From NCBI RefSeq assembly GCF_016462415.1, contig NZ_JAEMTF010000016.1, positions 1-51,467 of the forward strand: a DNA stretch of 51,467 nt, read 5' to 3'. This DNA is from Williamsia sp. Lineage in GTDB: Bacteria; Actinomycetota; Actinomycetes; Mycobacteriales; Mycobacteriaceae. Shown here piece after piece: positions 32,080-42,681 of this stretch; positions within the stretch are counted from its first letter, which is position 1, and the number at the start of each line of letters is the position of its first letter. The notes under the pieces are model-generated. The model was not told where the DNA came from and searched no databases. It was given only the letters and a program-made list of their open reading frames with translations. The position numbers and the translations under genes were made by a program.

Positions 32080-35000
32080 GTGCAGCCTCCATGATCGCCT
32101 CGTCCACGTTGCGGCCGTCCTTCTCTGCCGACTCGATCGCCGCGAGCACCTTCTTGAAATCGCGCGGCATGACCTTGATGAACTTGTTCTTGGTGTTGTC
32201 CCAATCGGCCAGGATGGCTGCGGCCACAGGTGAATCGGTCTCGTTGCCGTGCTTGTCGATGATCCCGTGCAGGAATTCCAGATCGTCGGAATCCAGCTCG
32301 TCGGGATCGACGAGCTCGGTGTTGAGGTTGTCGGGCAGCTTGCCGAACGGGTCGTAGACGAACGCGATGCCGCCGGACATACCTGCCGCGAAGTTGCGGC
32401 CGGTGTCACCGAGCACCACGACGCGACCGCCGGTCATGTACTCACATCCGTGGTCACCCACGCCCTCGACGACGGCTACCGCACCGGAGTTACGAACGCA
32501 GAACCGCTCGCCCACCACTCCGCGGAGCAGGATCTCCCCGCCGGTGGCACCGAAGCCGATGACGTTGCCGGCGATGATGTTCTCCTCGGCGACGAACCCC
32601 TCGGGCGCGACGCGCGACGGACGGATCACGATGCGACCGCCGGAGAGTCCCTTGCCGACGAAGTCGTTGGCGTCACCCTCGAGCCGCAGCGTGATGCCCT
32701 TGGGCAGGAACGCGCCGAAGCTGTTGCCCGCCGACCCGGTGAAGTCGATGATCACCGTGCCCTCGGGGAGGCCGGATGCCCCGTACACCTTGGTCACCTC
32801 GTGGCCGAGCATCGTGCCGACCGTGCGGTTGACGTTCGAGATCGCCGACGTGAACGACACCCGCTCGCCCTTGTCGATGGCCGCGCGGCTCTGCGCGATG
32901 AGCTGCTGATCGAGCGCCTTGTCGAGCGCGTGATCCTGACGGCCCGAGCAGTACAGGTCCTGGTTCATGAACGGCGAGTCCGCCTCGGCCAGGATCGGCG
33001 AGAGGTCGAGCTTGCCCGCCTTCGCACCACTCCAGTGCGCGAGCGCCTTGGCGGTGTCGAGGGCGGCGACCTGACCGACCGCCTCCTGCAGGGTGCGGAA
33101 TCCCAGGCGCGCCAGCAACTCCCGCACCTCCTCGGCGATGAACATGAAGAAGTTCTCGACGAATTCCGGCTTGCCGGTGAACCGCTGACGCAGCAGCGGG
33201 TTCTGCGTGGCGACACCGACGGGGCAGGTGTCGAGGTGGCAGACCCGCATCATGATGCAGCCCGACACCACCAGCGGCGCGGTGGCGAAACCGAACTCCT
33301 CGCCGCCGAGCAGCGCGGCCACCACGACGTCACGGCCGGTCTTGAGCTGACCGTCGACCTGCACGACGATGCGGTCGCGGAGACCGTTGAGCAGCAGCGT
33401 CTGCTGGGTCTCGGCGAGGCCGAGCTCCCACGGTGCGCCGGCGTGCTTCTCTGACGTCAGCGGGGTGGCACCGGTGCCGCCGTCGTGACCGGAGATGAGC
33501 ACCACGTCGGCGTGGGCCTTGGACACACCCGCGGCGACGGTGCCGACGCCGACCTCGGAGACCAGCTTCACGTGGATGCGGGCCGCCGGGTTGGCGTTCT
33601 TGAGGTCGTGGATCAGCTGCGCCAGGTCCTCGATCGAGTAGATGTCGTGGTGCGGCGGCGGCGAGATCAGACCGACGCCGGGCGTCGAGCCACGGACCTC
33701 GGCGACCCAGGGGTACACCTTGTGCGGCGGGAGCTGGCCGCCCTCACCGGGCTTCGCGCCCTGCGCCATCTTGATCTGGATGTCGGTGCAGTTGGTCAGG
33801 TAGTGCGACGTGACGCCGAAACGTCCCGACGCGACCTGCTTGATCGCACTGCGTCGCCAGTCGCCGTTCTCGTCGGGCTCGAAGCGGTCGACGCTCTCGC
33901 CGCCCTCACCGGAGTTGGACCGACCACCGAGCCGGTTCATGGCGATCGCGAGGGTCTCGTGCGCCTCGGCGGAGATCGAGCCGAAGCTCATCGCACCGGT
34001 GGAGAAGCGCTTGACGATCTCCGACGCCGGCTCGACCTTGTCGATCGGGATCGGGTCGCGGTCACCGAAGTTGAACTCGAACAGACCACGCAGCGACGCC
34101 ATCCGCGTCGACTGGTCGTCGATCAGCTTCGTGTACTCCTTGAACACCTTGTACTGCCCGGTGCGCGTCGCGTGCTGCAACTTGAACACGGTGTCCGGGT
34201 TGAACAGGTGGTACTCACCCTCACGGCGCCACTGGTACTCACCGCCGACCTCGAGCTCGCGGTGCGCGCGCTCCTCGGGACGGGCCTGGAAGGCCAGGGT
34301 GTGGCGCGAGGCGACGTCGGCGGCGATCTCGTCGAGACCGATGCCGTCGAGGTGGCTCTGCAGTCCGGTGAAGAACTCGTCGACGGTGTCCTGCGAGATG
34401 CCGATGACCTGGAACAGCTGCGCGCCGGTGTACGAGGCGAGGGTCGAGATGCCCATCTTGGACATCACCTTGAGCACGCCCTTGCCCGCGGCCTTGATGT
34501 AGTTCTTCTGCGCGGTCGCGAAGTCGATGTCGCCGAGCACACCGCGCTCGACCATGTCCTCGATGGACTCGAGTGCCATGTACGGGTTGATCGCCGCGGC
34601 ACCGAAGCCGACGAGGCACGCCATGTGGTGCACCTCGCGGGCGTCACCCGCCTCGACGAGCAGACCGACCTGGGTGCGCGTCTTCTCCCGCACCAGGTGG
34701 TGGTGGACCGCGGAGGTCAGCAGCAGGGACGGGATCGGGGCGAGCTTCTCGTCGGACTCACGGTCGGACAGCACGATGAGGCGAACCCCGTCGGCGATCG
34801 CGGCCGAGACCTGCGACCGGACGTCGTCGAGCGCCGCGCGCAGACCGTCGCCGCCCTCGGCCACGGGGTACAGACCGCGGATCTGGACGCTGCGGAAGTC
34901 CGGGTAGTTCCCGTCCTCGTTGATGCGCACCAGCTTGGCCAGCGCGTCGTTGTCGAGGATGGGCTGACCGAGCTCGATCTGCCGGCACGACTCGGCGGTC

Positions 35001-36679
35001 GGGTTGAGGAGGTCGCCCTCCTTGCCGATGGTGACGCCGATGCTGGTGACGACCTCTTCACGGATCGCGTCGAGCGGCGGGTTGGTCACCTGGGCGAAAC
35101 GCTGCTGGAAGTAGTCGAACAGGGTGCGCGAACGCTGCGAGAGCACTGCGATCGGGGTGTCGGTTCCCATCGACCCGATCGCCTCGGCGCCGGCCTTGGC
35201 CATCGGGGTGACGAGCAGGTTGAGTTCTTCGGTGGTGTACCCGAAGACCTGCTGGCGCAGGCGAACCCGGTCGTGCGGCATGTGGGTGTGCGGACGATCC
35301 GGTAGATCGTCGAGCGCGAGGAACCCGTCGTCGAGCCACTGCTGGTACGGGTGCAGCGACGCGAGCTCGTCCTTGATCTCGGCGTCGTCGACGATCCGCC
35401 CCTGCTCGGTGTCGACCAGGAACATGCGGCCGGGCTGCAGACGCAGCTTCTGGACGACGTCGGCGGGATCGATGTCGAGGACACCGACCTCCGACGCCAT
35501 GACGACCAGTCCGTCCTTGGTGACCCAGATCCGGCTGGGGCGCAGGCCGTTACGGTCGAGGACCGCGCCGACGACGGTGCCGTCGGTGAAGCACACCGAC
35601 GCCGGTCCGTCCCACGCCTCCATGAGCGTGGAGTGGTACTGGTAGAACGCCCGGTGCTCGGGCTTCATGCTCTCGTGACGCTCCCAGGCCTCCGGGATCA
35701 TCATCAGCACGGCGTGCGGCAACGACCGACCACCCAGGTGCAGGAGCTCGAGGACCTCGTCGAAACGTGCTGTGTCCGAGGCACCCTCGGTACAGACCGG
35801 GAAGATCTTCTCGGCCGTGTCGGCGCCGAAGACGGAGGTGTCGATCAGCGCCTCGCGGGCGCGCATCCAGTTCTCGTTGCCGGTGACGGTGTTGATCTCA
35901 CCGTTGTGCGCGATCCGACGGAACGGGTGCGCCAGCGGCCACGACGGGAAGGTGTTGGTGGAGAAGCGCGAGTGGACCAGGCCCAGGGCGCTCTCGAGCC
36001 GGGAGTCCTGCAGGTCGAGGTAGAACCCACGCAGCTGCGGCGTGGTGAGCATGCCCTTGTAGACGAACGTGCGGCCCGAGAGGCTCGGGAAGTACACGGT
36101 CTCGCGACCGGGACCGTCCTGCCCGGCACCCTTGGTGCCGAGTTCGGTCTCGACGCGCTTGCGCACGACGAATGCTCGCCGTTCGAGTTCGTCGCCGGAT
36201 GCGCCGGTGATGAACAGCTGACGGAAGGTGGGCATGGCGTCGCGGGCGAGGGCACCGAGCGACGAGTCGTCGATCGGGACGTCGCGCCAGCCGATGACGG
36301 TCAGACCCTCGGCCTCGACGATCTTCTCGACCGACTCGCACGCCGTCTTGGCGTCGGTCGAGCCCTGCGGGAGGAAGGCGATGCCGGTGGCGTAGGACCC
36401 CTCGGGCGGCAGCTCGGTGTCGATGACCGCACGCAGGAAGCTGTCCGGGACCTGGATCATGATGCCCGCGCCGTCACCGGTGTTCGGCTCGGCACCCGCG
36501 GCGCCACGGTGTTCGAGGTTGACCAGGGCTGTGATGGCCTTGTCGACGATGTCGCGACTACGCCGTCCGTGCATGTCCACCACGAAGGCCACGCCGCACG
36601 AGTCATGCTCGTTGGCGGGGTGGTAGAGACCCTGTGGACTCGGGTAACGCTGCCCTATGGGGCGGGGAGCCTGCTTCAT
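32072..36679 (-). CDS. gltB: Glutamate synthase large subunit
   Basis: A 1535-residue ferredoxin/NADPH-type glutamate synthase alpha subunit. After a 27-residue propeptide comes the catalytic Cys28 (DSCGVAF) of the class II glutaminase domain (to about 430). Then follow a central domain and the FMN-binding synthase domain with [15 protein letters not shown], whose cysteines bind the 3Fe-4S cluster. The C-terminal beta-helix (about 1270-1500) has repeated Gly-rich turns such as [14 protein letters not shown] and [21 protein letters not shown] lies upstream of the ATG. The long open frames on the opposite strand are shadows. It is the first gene of the gltBD operon. Confidence 0.97.
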   Translation of the reverse strand: MKQAPRPIGQRYPSPQGLYHPANEHDSCGVAFVVDMHGRRSRDIVDKAITALVNLEHRGAAGAEPNTGDGAGIMIQVPDSFLRAVIDTELPPEGSYATGIAFLPQGSTDAKTACESVEKIVEAEGLTVIGWRDVPIDDSSLGALARDAMPTFRQLFITGASGDELERRAFVVRKRVETELGTKGAGQDGPGRETVYFPSLSGRTFVYKGMLTTPQLRGFYLDLQDSRLESALGLVHSRFSTNTFPSWPLAHPFRRIAHNGEINTVTGNENWMRAREALIDTSVFGADTAEKIFPVCTEGASDTARFDEVLELLHLGGRSLPHAVLMMIPEAWERHESMKPEHRAFYQYHSTLMEAWDGPASVCFTDGTVVGAVLDRNGLRPSRIWVTKDGLVVMASEVGVLDIDPADVVQKLRLQPGRMFLVDTEQGRIVDDAEIKDELASLHPYQQWLDDGFLALDDLPDRPHTHMPHDRVRLRQQVFGYTTEELNLLVTPMAKAGAEAIGSMGTDTPIAVLSQRSRTLFDYFQQRFAQVTNPPLDAIREEVVTSIGVTIGKEGDLLNPTAESCRQIELGQPILDNDALAKLVRINEDGNYPDFRSVQIRGLYPVAEGGDGLRAALDDVRSQVSAAIADGVRLIVLSDRESDEKLAPIPSLLLTSAVHHHLVREKTRTQVGLLVEAGDAREVHHMACLVGFGAAAINPYMALESIEDMVERGVLGDIDFATAQKNYIKAAGKGVLKVMSKMGISTLASYTGAQLFQVIGISQDTVDEFFTGLQSHLDGIGLDEIAADVASRHTLAFQARPEERAHRELEVGGEYQWRREGEYHLFNPDTVFKLQHATRTGQYKVFKEYTKLIDDQSTRMASLRGLFEFNFGDRDPIPIDKVEPASEIVKRFSTGAMSFGSISAEAHETLAIAMNRLGGRSNSGEGGESVDRFEPDENGDWRRSAIKQVASGRFGVTSHYLTNCTDIQIKMAQGAKPGEGGQLPPHKVYPWVAEVRGSTPGVGLISPPPHHDIYSIEDLAQLIHDLKNANPAARIHVKLVSEVGVGTVAAGVSKAHADVVLISGHDGGTGATPLTSEKHAGAPWELGLAETQQTLLLNGLRDRIVVQVDGQLKTGRDVVVAALLGGEEFGFATAPLVVSGCIMMRVCHLDTCPVGVATQNPLLRQRFTGKPEFVENFFMFIAEEVRELLARLGFRTLQEAVGQVAALDTAKALAHWSGAKAGKLDLSPILAEADSPFMNQDLYCSGRQDHALDKALDQQLIAQSRAAIDKGERVSFTSAISNVNRTVGTMLGHEVTKVYGASGLPEGTVIIDFTGSAGNSFGAFLPKGITLRLEGDANDFVGKGLSGGRIVIRPSRVAPEGFVAEENIIAGNVIGFGATGGEILLRGVVGERFCVRNSGAVAVVEGVGDHGCEYMTGGRVVVLGDTGRNFAAGMSGGIAFVYDPFGKLPDNLNTELVDPDELDSDDLEFLHGIIDKHGNETDSPVAAAILADWDNTKNKFIKVMPRDFKKVLAAIESAEKDGRNVDEAIMEAARG

Positions 36680-37161
36680 TTGTTTCGCCCTTACATCGCG
36701 CTGACGCGAACATGCCTCACTGCGGCTGAGATTACGGCACTGGCGTGTCGTGAGCCCCAGTTAGGACTGCCTCATTCGGCTCTGACCAGCGCGTACACGC
36801 CGATCAGCTGGTGATCGCGCTGCAGTGTCAGCGCCGTTGCTGACATGTGCGGATCCACTCACCTGTGGTCATGGCATCCGTTGATAACCGCCGAGGGGTC
36901 TCCCCGGTCCGAGATCATCGGTCAATTTTCTCACGACGGTCCCGCAGAGCTGAAATCGGAGCCAGGAATCGTCGAGGTCGGGGCCGAGCCACGAACCGCC
37001 ATCTGCTGCGCCGTCTGCTGCAGCGATGAGCGGGTGGAGGCCGAGTACCCCACGATACTGCGCAATCCGCGAGAACCGGAGACAGCGGCGGCGGGGCGGT
37101 CATACGTTGAGCAAAGGATCCATCGACCCGGTTGGCAACGGGCAAAGAGAAAGGCGCTCGC
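36680..37161. promoter_or_regulatory. 482-bp divergent intergenic region between gltB and the lipase gene
   Basis: No gene is seen here. On the minus strand a TAATCT -10-like element (36729-36734) lies about 50 bp before gltB, with no good -35, so gltB may need an activator. On the plus strand a CATACG element near 37102 could serve the lipase gene. I saw no clear GlnR or AmtR palindrome, and no riboswitch fold was recognised. Confidence 0.4.
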
Positions 37162-38091
37162 ATGCGCGCAGTGGTGACCCTGTGTACGACCGCGGTGATC
37201 GCAGCCCTGGCCCTGACCGGGCTCGCCGCCACGGCATCGGCCCGTCCACTGCCTGTCACCTACTCGCTCGGTGCGGCCACCGCGGTGGCGATCGACCGGC
37301 CCGACAGCTCGCCGCCGGGCGCCAACGACTGGAACTGCCGACCCACAGCGGCGCACCCCCGGCCGGTCGTCCTCAGTCACGGGACGCTGTTCAACATGAC
37401 GATTGACTGGCAGGCGCTCTCGCCGTTGCTGCGCAACGCCGGATATTGCGTGTACGCGTTCAACTTCGGGCAACAGCCCGGGTCGGACTACCTCGGCTTT
37501 CCCGGTGCGGGCAAGGTCGGTGGCACCGGTCCCATCGAGCGGTCGGCCGCGCAGCTCGCCCGGTTCGTCGACCGGGTCAAGGCGTCGACCGGGGTGGCGA
37601 AGGTCGACATCGTCGGTCACTCCCAGGGCGGCATGATGCCGCGGTATTACCTCAAGAACCTCGGCGGCGCCGCCTCGGTCGATCAGCTCATCGGGCTGGC
37701 TCCGTCGAACCACGGGACGACGGTTCTCGGGCTCGGGCTGATCCCCGGTGTCCCCGAGACACTACGACTCGGTCTGGGCACCGCCATCCGCCAGCAGATC
37801 GTCGGGTCGGACTTCCTGCGGCGGCTCAACGCCGGCGGCGACACCGTTCCCGGGGTCCGCTACACCGTCATCGAGACCCGCTACGACGAGGTGGTCACGC
37901 CGTACACCTCGGCGTTCCTCACCGGGCCCGACGTGACGAACATCGAGTTGCAGCGCACGTGCAGCCAGGACTACACCGACCATCTGTCGATCACCTACGA
38001 CCGACGGGCGCTCAGTTACGTTCTGCACGCACTGGATCCGGCCTCTCCGATCGCACCCTGCTCGTTCTCGTCGCCGCTGTCGGGCGCGTAG
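37162..38091 (+). CDS. Secreted lipase (alpha/beta hydrolase, lipase class 2-like)
   Basis: A 309-residue exported lipase or esterase. The signal peptide (1-28) ends TASA. The mature enzyme has LSHGTLFNM (oxyanion region), an AYFNFGQQPG-like strand, the nucleophile elbow GHSQGG with Ser154, APSNHGTT, the acid Asp in ETRYDEVVTPY and the His in YTDHLSI. Two or more Cys could form disulfides outside the cell. This matches secreted lipases of mycolate actinobacteria acting on host or environmental acylglycerols. AAAGAGAAAGG lies upstream of the ATG; an earlier in-frame ATG at 37132 would bury the signal peptide. It converges on the response regulator gene, five bases away. Confidence 0.85.
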   Translation: MRAVVTLCTTAVIAALALTGLAATASARPLPVTYSLGAATAVAIDRPDSSPPGANDWNCRPTAAHPRPVVLSHGTLFNMTIDWQALSPLLRNAGYCVYAFNFGQQPGSDYLGFPGAGKVGGTGPIERSAAQLARFVDRVKASTGVAKVDIVGHSQGGMMPRYYLKNLGGAASVDQLIGLAPSNHGTTVLGLGLIPGVPETLRLGLGTAIRQQIVGSDFLRRLNAGGDTVPGVRYTVIETRYDEVVTPYTSAFLTGPDVTNIELQRTCSQDYTDHLSITYDRRALSYVLHALDPASPIAPCSFSSPLSGA

Positions 38092-38096
38092 ACGTC

Positions 38097-38711
38097 CTAG
38101 AGCCAGCCGCGACGCTGCGCGGTGGCCGCCGCCTCGGCGCGGGTGTTCGCACCGGTCTTGCCGATCGCACTCGACAGGTAGTTGCGCACGGTCCCGGCGG
38201 ACAGGTGGACCTGGCCGGCGATGGTGGCCACCGTCGCCCCGGACAGCGCGGCGCGCAGCACCTCTCGCTCCCGGTCGGTCAACGGGCTGTCGCCGTCGGT
38301 GAGGCTCTCGGTCGCCAGCGTCGGGTCGATGACGCGCAGCCCGGCGTGCACCCGCCGGACGGCGTCGGCGAGCTCGGCCGCCGGGGTGTCCTTGACGACG
38401 AATCCGGACGCACCCGCCTCCACCGCACGACGGAGGTAGCCGGGGCGGCCGAAGGTGGTGACGATCAGCGACCGTGTCTGCGGGAGTTCGCTTTTCAACA
38501 GCCTCGCCACCTCGATACCGTCGGCACCGGGCATCTCGATGTCGAGCAGGCAGACATCGGCCGCCGACGCGGCGGCGGCGGCGACCACCTCGTCGCCGCG
38601 CCCGACCTGGGCGACGACGACGAGGTCGGACTCGAGACCCAGCAGGGCTGCCAACGCGCCCCGGACCAACGCCTGGTCGTCGGCGAGCAGCAGCCGGATC
38701 GGGGTGCTCAT
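38097..38711 (-). CDS. NarL/LuxR-family response regulator
   Basis: A 204-residue DesR-like regulator. The receiver domain (about 5-120) has the acidic pair ADDQ, the phosphoacceptor Asp57 (CLLDIEMPG), a switch Thr in IVTTF and the Lys in VVKDTP. The C-terminal LuxR helix-turn-helix (about 140-200) reads LTDREREVLRAALSGATVATIAGQVHLSAGTVRNYLSSAI. The start at 38711 overlaps the kinase stop (ATGA). It is the last gene of an operon with the ABC exporter and kinase, which is the common arrangement for systems controlling their own exporter or membrane lipids. Confidence 0.92.
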   Translation of the reverse strand: MSTPIRLLLADDQALVRGALAALLGLESDLVVVAQVGRGDEVVAAAAASAADVCLLDIEMPGADGIEVARLLKSELPQTRSLIVTTFGRPGYLRRAVEAGASGFVVKDTPAAELADAVRRVHAGLRVIDPTLATESLTDGDSPLTDREREVLRAALSGATVATIAGQVHLSAGTVRNYLSSAIGKTGANTRAEAAATAQRRGWL

Positions 38712-39829
38712 CCGAGCGTCACCCGCACCGCGGTGCCCGTCCCGGTCGCCCGGACGCTCAGCGCTCCGCCCGCCGCGTCGACCCGCTCGGTGAGCCCGCG
38801 CAGACCGTTGCCGAAGGCGTGTTCGTCGATGCCGCAGCCGTCGTCGACGACCTCGATGTGTCCGTCGGCGACGTCGACCACGCACCGACGGGCGCCGCTG
38901 TGACGCACCACGTTGGTCACCGATTCGCGCACCACCCAGGCGAACAGTGCGCTGCGCGCAGGCGAGATGTCGGCGAGGTCGGTGGGCAGGTCGGCCTCGA
39001 TCTCGGCGGCGGTGAGCGCGGTGCGCGCCGACGCGAGTTCGGTTCGTAGATCCGGCGTGCGCAGGCCACCCACGGTGGACCGCACCTCGGCGAGCGCGTG
39101 ACGCGACAACGAGTGCAGTTCGGCGAGCTCGAGTTTGGCGCGATCGGGATCGATGTCGACGAGGCGTCCGGCGAGTTCGGACTTCAGCGTGATCACCGTG
39201 AGCGAGTGTCCGAGGATGTCGTGGACGTCGCGCGCCACCCGTTCCCGCTCCGCGATCACGGCGAGCTGCTCGTCGAGTTCGCGTTTGCGGTGTTCGGCGA
39301 ACTCACGCTCGCGCTCGCGGATCTGCAGGTTCCGCGCCACCAGCATCGCGCCACCGGACACCAGGATCGCCGTCACGATCCCTCCGTCGAAGTCCCAGCC
39401 CGGCACCACCTGCGGACCCAGCAGGGCCACCACGACGATCGCGACCACCATCGCGATCCCGGCCCGTTGGCCGAGCCCGAAGACCGACAGCGCGATCAGG
39501 TACGGCGCCATGGCCATCGCCGCCTGGCCGATGACCGGGACCGAGGCGGCGACCACGATCACCAGTACGACGAGGAACACCGCGGCTTCGCGGTGATCGG
39601 GGTCGTCCAGGCGGAACGGGATCACCCGGATGCAGGCCGCGATGTAGATCCCCGCGAACAGCGCGATGATCGCGAGGCCGTAGGCGATGGCTCCCGCCGA
39701 CTTGTCCGACGACAGCAGTGCGGCGACCGGATAGCCCAGGAAGACCAGCCAGACGGCCGCGAACGCCCAGCGCACGTCTCGCTGGGCGTTGCCGCGGGCC
39801 CTCAGGCGGGCCAGGACGCCGGTGTTCAC
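38708..39829 (-). CDS. HisKA_3-type sensor histidine kinase (DesK-like)
   Basis: A 373-residue kinase. The first 165 residues have about five membrane helices and no large extracytoplasmic domain, so it probably senses the membrane itself. The phosphoacceptor His203 lies in ARDVHDILGHSL (HisKA_3). A coiled stretch of Glu/Arg (about 168-198) links it to the last helix. The ATPase part has NVVRHSG (N box), DDGCGID (G1) and GNGLRGLTERV (G2). I chose the GTG at 39829 (VNTGVLARL) because the upstream frame lacks coding character. It lies 52 bp after the permease gene and overlaps the regulator gene by ATGA. Confidence 0.9.
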   Translation of the reverse strand: MNTGVLARLRARGNAQRDVRWAFAAVWLVFLGYPVAALLSSDKSAGAIAYGLAIIALFAGIYIAACIRVIPFRLDDPDHREAAVFLVVLVIVVAASVPVIGQAAMAMAPYLIALSVFGLGQRAGIAMVVAIVVVALLGPQVVPGWDFDGGIVTAILVSGGAMLVARNLQIREREREFAEHRKRELDEQLAVIAERERVARDVHDILGHSLTVITLKSELAGRLVDIDPDRAKLELAELHSLSRHALAEVRSTVGGLRTPDLRTELASARTALTAAEIEADLPTDLADISPARSALFAWVVRESVTNVVRHSGARRCVVDVADGHIEVVDDGCGIDEHAFGNGLRGLTERVDAAGGALSVRATGTGTAVRVTLG

Positions 39830-39881
39830 CTCTGCGACTCTATGGGTGCGGGTGCGATCTCGGTCTCGATGCGAGCGCAGG

Positions 39882-40676
39882 TCACTGGCGTTCGGTGCCG
39901 CGGCGGTAGAAGAACACCGCGGCTGCGGTGAAGATCGCCGCCCACACACCGATGTTGGCGACGGCGACCCACAGCGGGATGTGCTCCCCGTAGACGGTGT
40001 CGCCGCCGGTCATCGGGTAGTTGGCGAGCGCGTTGATGCCGAACATCGGGGTGAACATCGAGAACGTCAGCATCGCGCCCTGCAGTGGGACGAACACGTT
40101 GCCGCCGAACGCCAGCAGGGTGAGCACGCCGCCACTGACCTGCATCGCGGCCTCGGACTTCAGCGCACTGCCGATGGCCATGCCGAACGCGGCGAACACC
40201 GACGACCCCAGCCATCCGAGCAGGATCGAGCCGACCCAGATCGCCACGGGCGCGCGGGCGCCGGTGAACGCGCCGACGATCGACAACAACAGCAGCGGCA
40301 GTGCCGCGATGGACATGGCGACCATGGCCTTCGACGCGACGTAGGCGAGCGGCGACAACGGCGTCAGCCGCAGCGTGCGCGTCCAGCCGTCCCGCTGTTC
40401 CAGCGCCACCGAGGCGGCGTTGGTCGTCGTCGCGAGGATCGAGCCGTAGACCGCCATGTGCACCATGACGTAGGCGGCGGTGTTGGCGTGGCCGATCATG
40501 TCCGAGCCGTACTTCTGGGTGGCACCGAACACGATGTAGAGCAGCGTCGGCATCGCGAGGGTGAAGATCATGGCGCGACGGTTGCGTAGGACCCGGCGTA
40601 CGTCGAGCCGCACGTACGTCGGGGAGAAGCCGCGCAGGGCTCGGGTCGTGGCGGCGGGTGTGGTGAGGGTGGTCAT
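39882..40676 (-). CDS. ABC-2-type exporter permease
   Basis: A 264-residue permease with six hydrophobic helices. It starts with a cytoplasmic N-terminus (to about 35) before AMIFTLAMPTLLYIVFGA. The ABC-2 permease pattern LALEQRDGWTRTLRLTPLSPLAY (here VALEQ) marks the coupling helix between helices 2 and 3. It pairs with the ATPase gene upstream (ATGA overlap) to form an exporter of a drug, lipid or peptide. The substrate is unknown; the attached two-component system suggests induction by the exported compound or by membrane change. Confidence 0.9.
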   Translation of the reverse strand: MTTLTTPAATTRALRGFSPTYVRLDVRRVLRNRRAMIFTLAMPTLLYIVFGATQKYGSDMIGHANTAAYVMVHMAVYGSILATTTNAASVALEQRDGWTRTLRLTPLSPLAYVASKAMVAMSIAALPLLLLSIVGAFTGARAPVAIWVGSILLGWLGSSVFAAFGMAIGSALKSEAAMQVSGGVLTLLAFGGNVFVPLQGAMLTFSMFTPMFGINALANYPMTGGDTVYGEHIPLWVAVANIGVWAAIFTAAAVFFYRRGTERQ

Positions 40677-41599
40677 CGGGTCTTCTCCGGGGTGGCAGAG
40701 GTGAGGGCGACGAATGCGTCCTCGAGGTTGTGGGCGACGATCTCGAGATCGTGGGCGGCGTCGTGGTGGAAGAGGAACCGGGCGACGGTGTCGGAATCCT
40801 CGGTGGTCAGGTAGACGCGACCGCCGCGCACCTCCGTGGCGGTGACGTTCGGGGCGTTGGCGATGATCCAGTCGATCCGGTCGGCGTCGGCTGCGGCGGA
40901 CACCACTCGGCCCGACGCCCGAGCGCGGATCTGTGCGGTCGACCCGTCGGCGACCACCCGTCCGCCGGCGATCATGACGATGCGGTCGGCGAAGTCGTCG
41001 GCCTCCTCGAGGTAGTGGGTCGCGAAGACGATGGTGCGCCCGTTGCCGGCGTCGTCGCGCATCGCGGCCCAGAAACCCCGGCGGGATTCGACGTCCATCC
41101 CCGCCGTCGGCTCGTCGAGGACGATGAGGTCGGGGTCTCCCAACAATGCCAGCGCGAACTTCACCCGCTGTCGTTCCCCACCAGAGCATTTGGAGACCTT
41201 CCGGCCGACGATACCGGCGATGTCCGCGCGGGCCATGACCTCGGCGGGATCGACCGAGCCGCCGTACGTGGAGGCGACGATGGCGACCGTCTCGCCGACG
41301 GTGAAGTCGTCGAGCAGACCGCCGGTCTGCGTCACGGCGGAGATGCGGCCGGCAGCAACGGCGTCGGCAGGACTACGGCCGAAGAGCTCGACACGTCCGG
41401 AATCGGGGGTGCTCAGACCGAGGATCATGTCCAGCGTGGTGGTCTTGCCGGCCCCGTTGGGGCCGAGGAACGCGACGACCTCCCCCTGACGGATGGCGAG
41501 GTCGACGCCGTCGACGGCGCGCACGACACCGCCTCGGCGATCGGAGAAGGACTTCGTCAATCCTTCGGCGCGGAGTGCGAGTGGAATGTTCATGGTCAT
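40673..41599 (-). CDS. ABC exporter ATPase subunit (DrrA-like)
   Basis: A 308-residue ATPase. Walker A is GPNGAGKT (46-53), the Q-loop is AVTQTGG, the signature KCSGGERQ is slightly altered (CSGGE in place of LSGGQ), Walker B is LIVLDEPTAGMD and the switch His is in FATHYLEEADD. The C-terminal 80 residues follow the DrrA/DUF4162 tail (VYLTTEDSDTVARFL). It is the first gene of the operon ATPase-permease-kinase-regulator (41599-38097). Two in-frame ATGs (41599 and 41593) are possible starts. Confidence 0.92.
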   Translation of the reverse strand: MTMNIPLALRAEGLTKSFSDRRGGVVRAVDGVDLAIRQGEVVAFLGPNGAGKTTTLDMILGLSTPDSGRVELFGRSPADAVAAGRISAVTQTGGLLDDFTVGETVAIVASTYGGSVDPAEVMARADIAGIVGRKVSKCSGGERQRVKFALALLGDPDLIVLDEPTAGMDVESRRGFWAAMRDDAGNGRTIVFATHYLEEADDFADRIVMIAGGRVVADGSTAQIRARASGRVVSAAADADRIDWIIANAPNVTATEVRGGRVYLTTEDSDTVARFLFHHDAAHDLEIVAHNLEDAFVALTSATPEKTR

Positions 41600-41651
41600 G
41601 ACAGTGCGCCTGCGAGGGCGAGGGCGACGGGATCAGATGTCACCGATGGCA

Positions 41652-41667
41652 CATGACGGATGTCATG
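41652..41667. promoter_or_regulatory. Palindromic operator upstream of the ABC/two-component operon
   Basis: CATGAC-N4-GTCATG is a perfect inverted repeat lying 53 bp before the ATPase start. A second GATGTCA-type copy lies about 22 bp to its left (41635-41641), and CATGAC is echoed near the start codon (41597). The position suits a binding site for the operon's own LuxR-type response regulator. Confidence 0.5.
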
Positions 41668-41772
41668 GGCGATGGTGAGCTGGCGTAAGGATCGCCGGGC
41701 CGTTATCGTACGCGTGACAAGTTGACCGATCGCGGCCCTTCGGTCTGCGCCGGATGTGAAGGACGACCCCAG

Positions 41773-42681
41773 GTGCGATTCGTCTGCCGTGCGGCAATGA
41801 GTCTGGCCGTTGCGGGTGCGCTGCTGATCACCCTCGCCCCGGCCACCACGTCCGCCGCACCCACCCCGACGCCTCCTCTTCAGAAACCGGTGCCCGTCGC
41901 GGGCACGCCCTGTGGCGAGCACGCCATCGCGGTGGCTGCGGTCAAGCGAGAGGTCGATGCCCACAACAGCGCTCCGCATGTGTTCGTACTCCCCGCGCAA
42001 CAGGCCGCGTCGGACCGGTACAACCGTGAGAAGACCGAGATCGGTAAGCGCCAGGACATCCTGATCAAGGCTCTCAACGACTGTGTCGACTTCCTGAACG
42101 CGCTGGACCTGCCCGGTGATGTCCGCCGTCCGCCGGATGACTTCATGTCCCGTGCCGCCGCGGCGATCGAGGCGATACCCGCGAACTACGTCGAACCCAA
42201 GCCCGCGTTGCGGACGCCCGACGGGATACTCGCGCCCCCGCGTGAGCTGCTCCCGTTGCTCGGTGTGTTGCAAGCCGCGATACCGGATGGGTCGAATCCG
42301 TCGCAGCTGCCCAAGGCCGAAAAACCTTGGGTCGGATCCCTGGACCCCTCCATCAGCGGGGCGAACGAGACCGTACCGGCGAACGCGGACGGTAGCCCCG
42401 CGGTGGTGCCGATGCTCAACGCCACGCCGACACGCTTGCTCTACGTCGACGGGTTCCTGAAGCTCCCGCCGCAGTACATGTACTTCATCCTCACCGCGCG
42501 GGCGAACCTGGCCTGGGCCACCCCACAGGGCGTGTTGATCCGCTCCTCGTCGGTGATCGCCGGCCTCAGCGGCGGATCGCAGTCCTGGATCGACCGAGCG
42601 GACGCGAACGGGGACTACTTCGCGACCGCGATGGGCAATGCGCTGCCCGGTTTGCAGGCGACTCTGGACGCCGTCCGATGA
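41773..42681 (+). CDS. Exported protein of unknown function, first of a four-gene envelope operon
   Basis: A 302-residue secreted protein. The signal peptide (VRFVCRAAMSLAVAGALLITLAPATTSAAP split over about 30 residues) ends TSA-AP. The mature part is Pro-rich, then helical (IAVAAVKREVDAHNSAPHVFVLPAQ followed by YNREKTEIGKRQD), with two Cys. The C-terminal 90 residues (LLYVDGFLKLPPQYMYFILTARANLAWATPQG) look like a compact domain. I do not know the family; a HN-x-x-PH-x-F-x-LP segment of this type reminds me of accessory parts of exported toxin-like proteins, but this is weak. The GTG at 41773 has GAAGGA upstream. Its stop overlaps the next start (ATGA). Confidence 0.72.
   Translation: MRFVCRAAMSLAVAGALLITLAPATTSAAPTPTPPLQKPVPVAGTPCGEHAIAVAAVKREVDAHNSAPHVFVLPAQQAASDRYNREKTEIGKRQDILIKALNDCVDFLNALDLPGDVRRPPDDFMSRAAAAIEAIPANYVEPKPALRTPDGILAPPRELLPLLGVLQAAIPDGSNPSQLPKAEKPWVGSLDPSISGANETVPANADGSPAVVPMLNATPTRLLYVDGFLKLPPQYMYFILTARANLAWATPQGVLIRSSSVIAGLSGGSQSWIDRADANGDYFATAMGNALPGLQATLDAVR

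Noticed and set aside
33485-36814. Long plus-strand frames opposite gltB, and similar frames opposite the TM0106 nuclease and lysX
   Set aside because: All are shadows of well-supported genes, with no recognisable motifs and skewed composition.
36680-37161. A tRNA or structured RNA in the gltB-lipase spacer
   Set aside because: I looked for the T-loop GGTTCGA-type sequence and acceptor pairing and saw none. The hairpins present are short and unconvincing.
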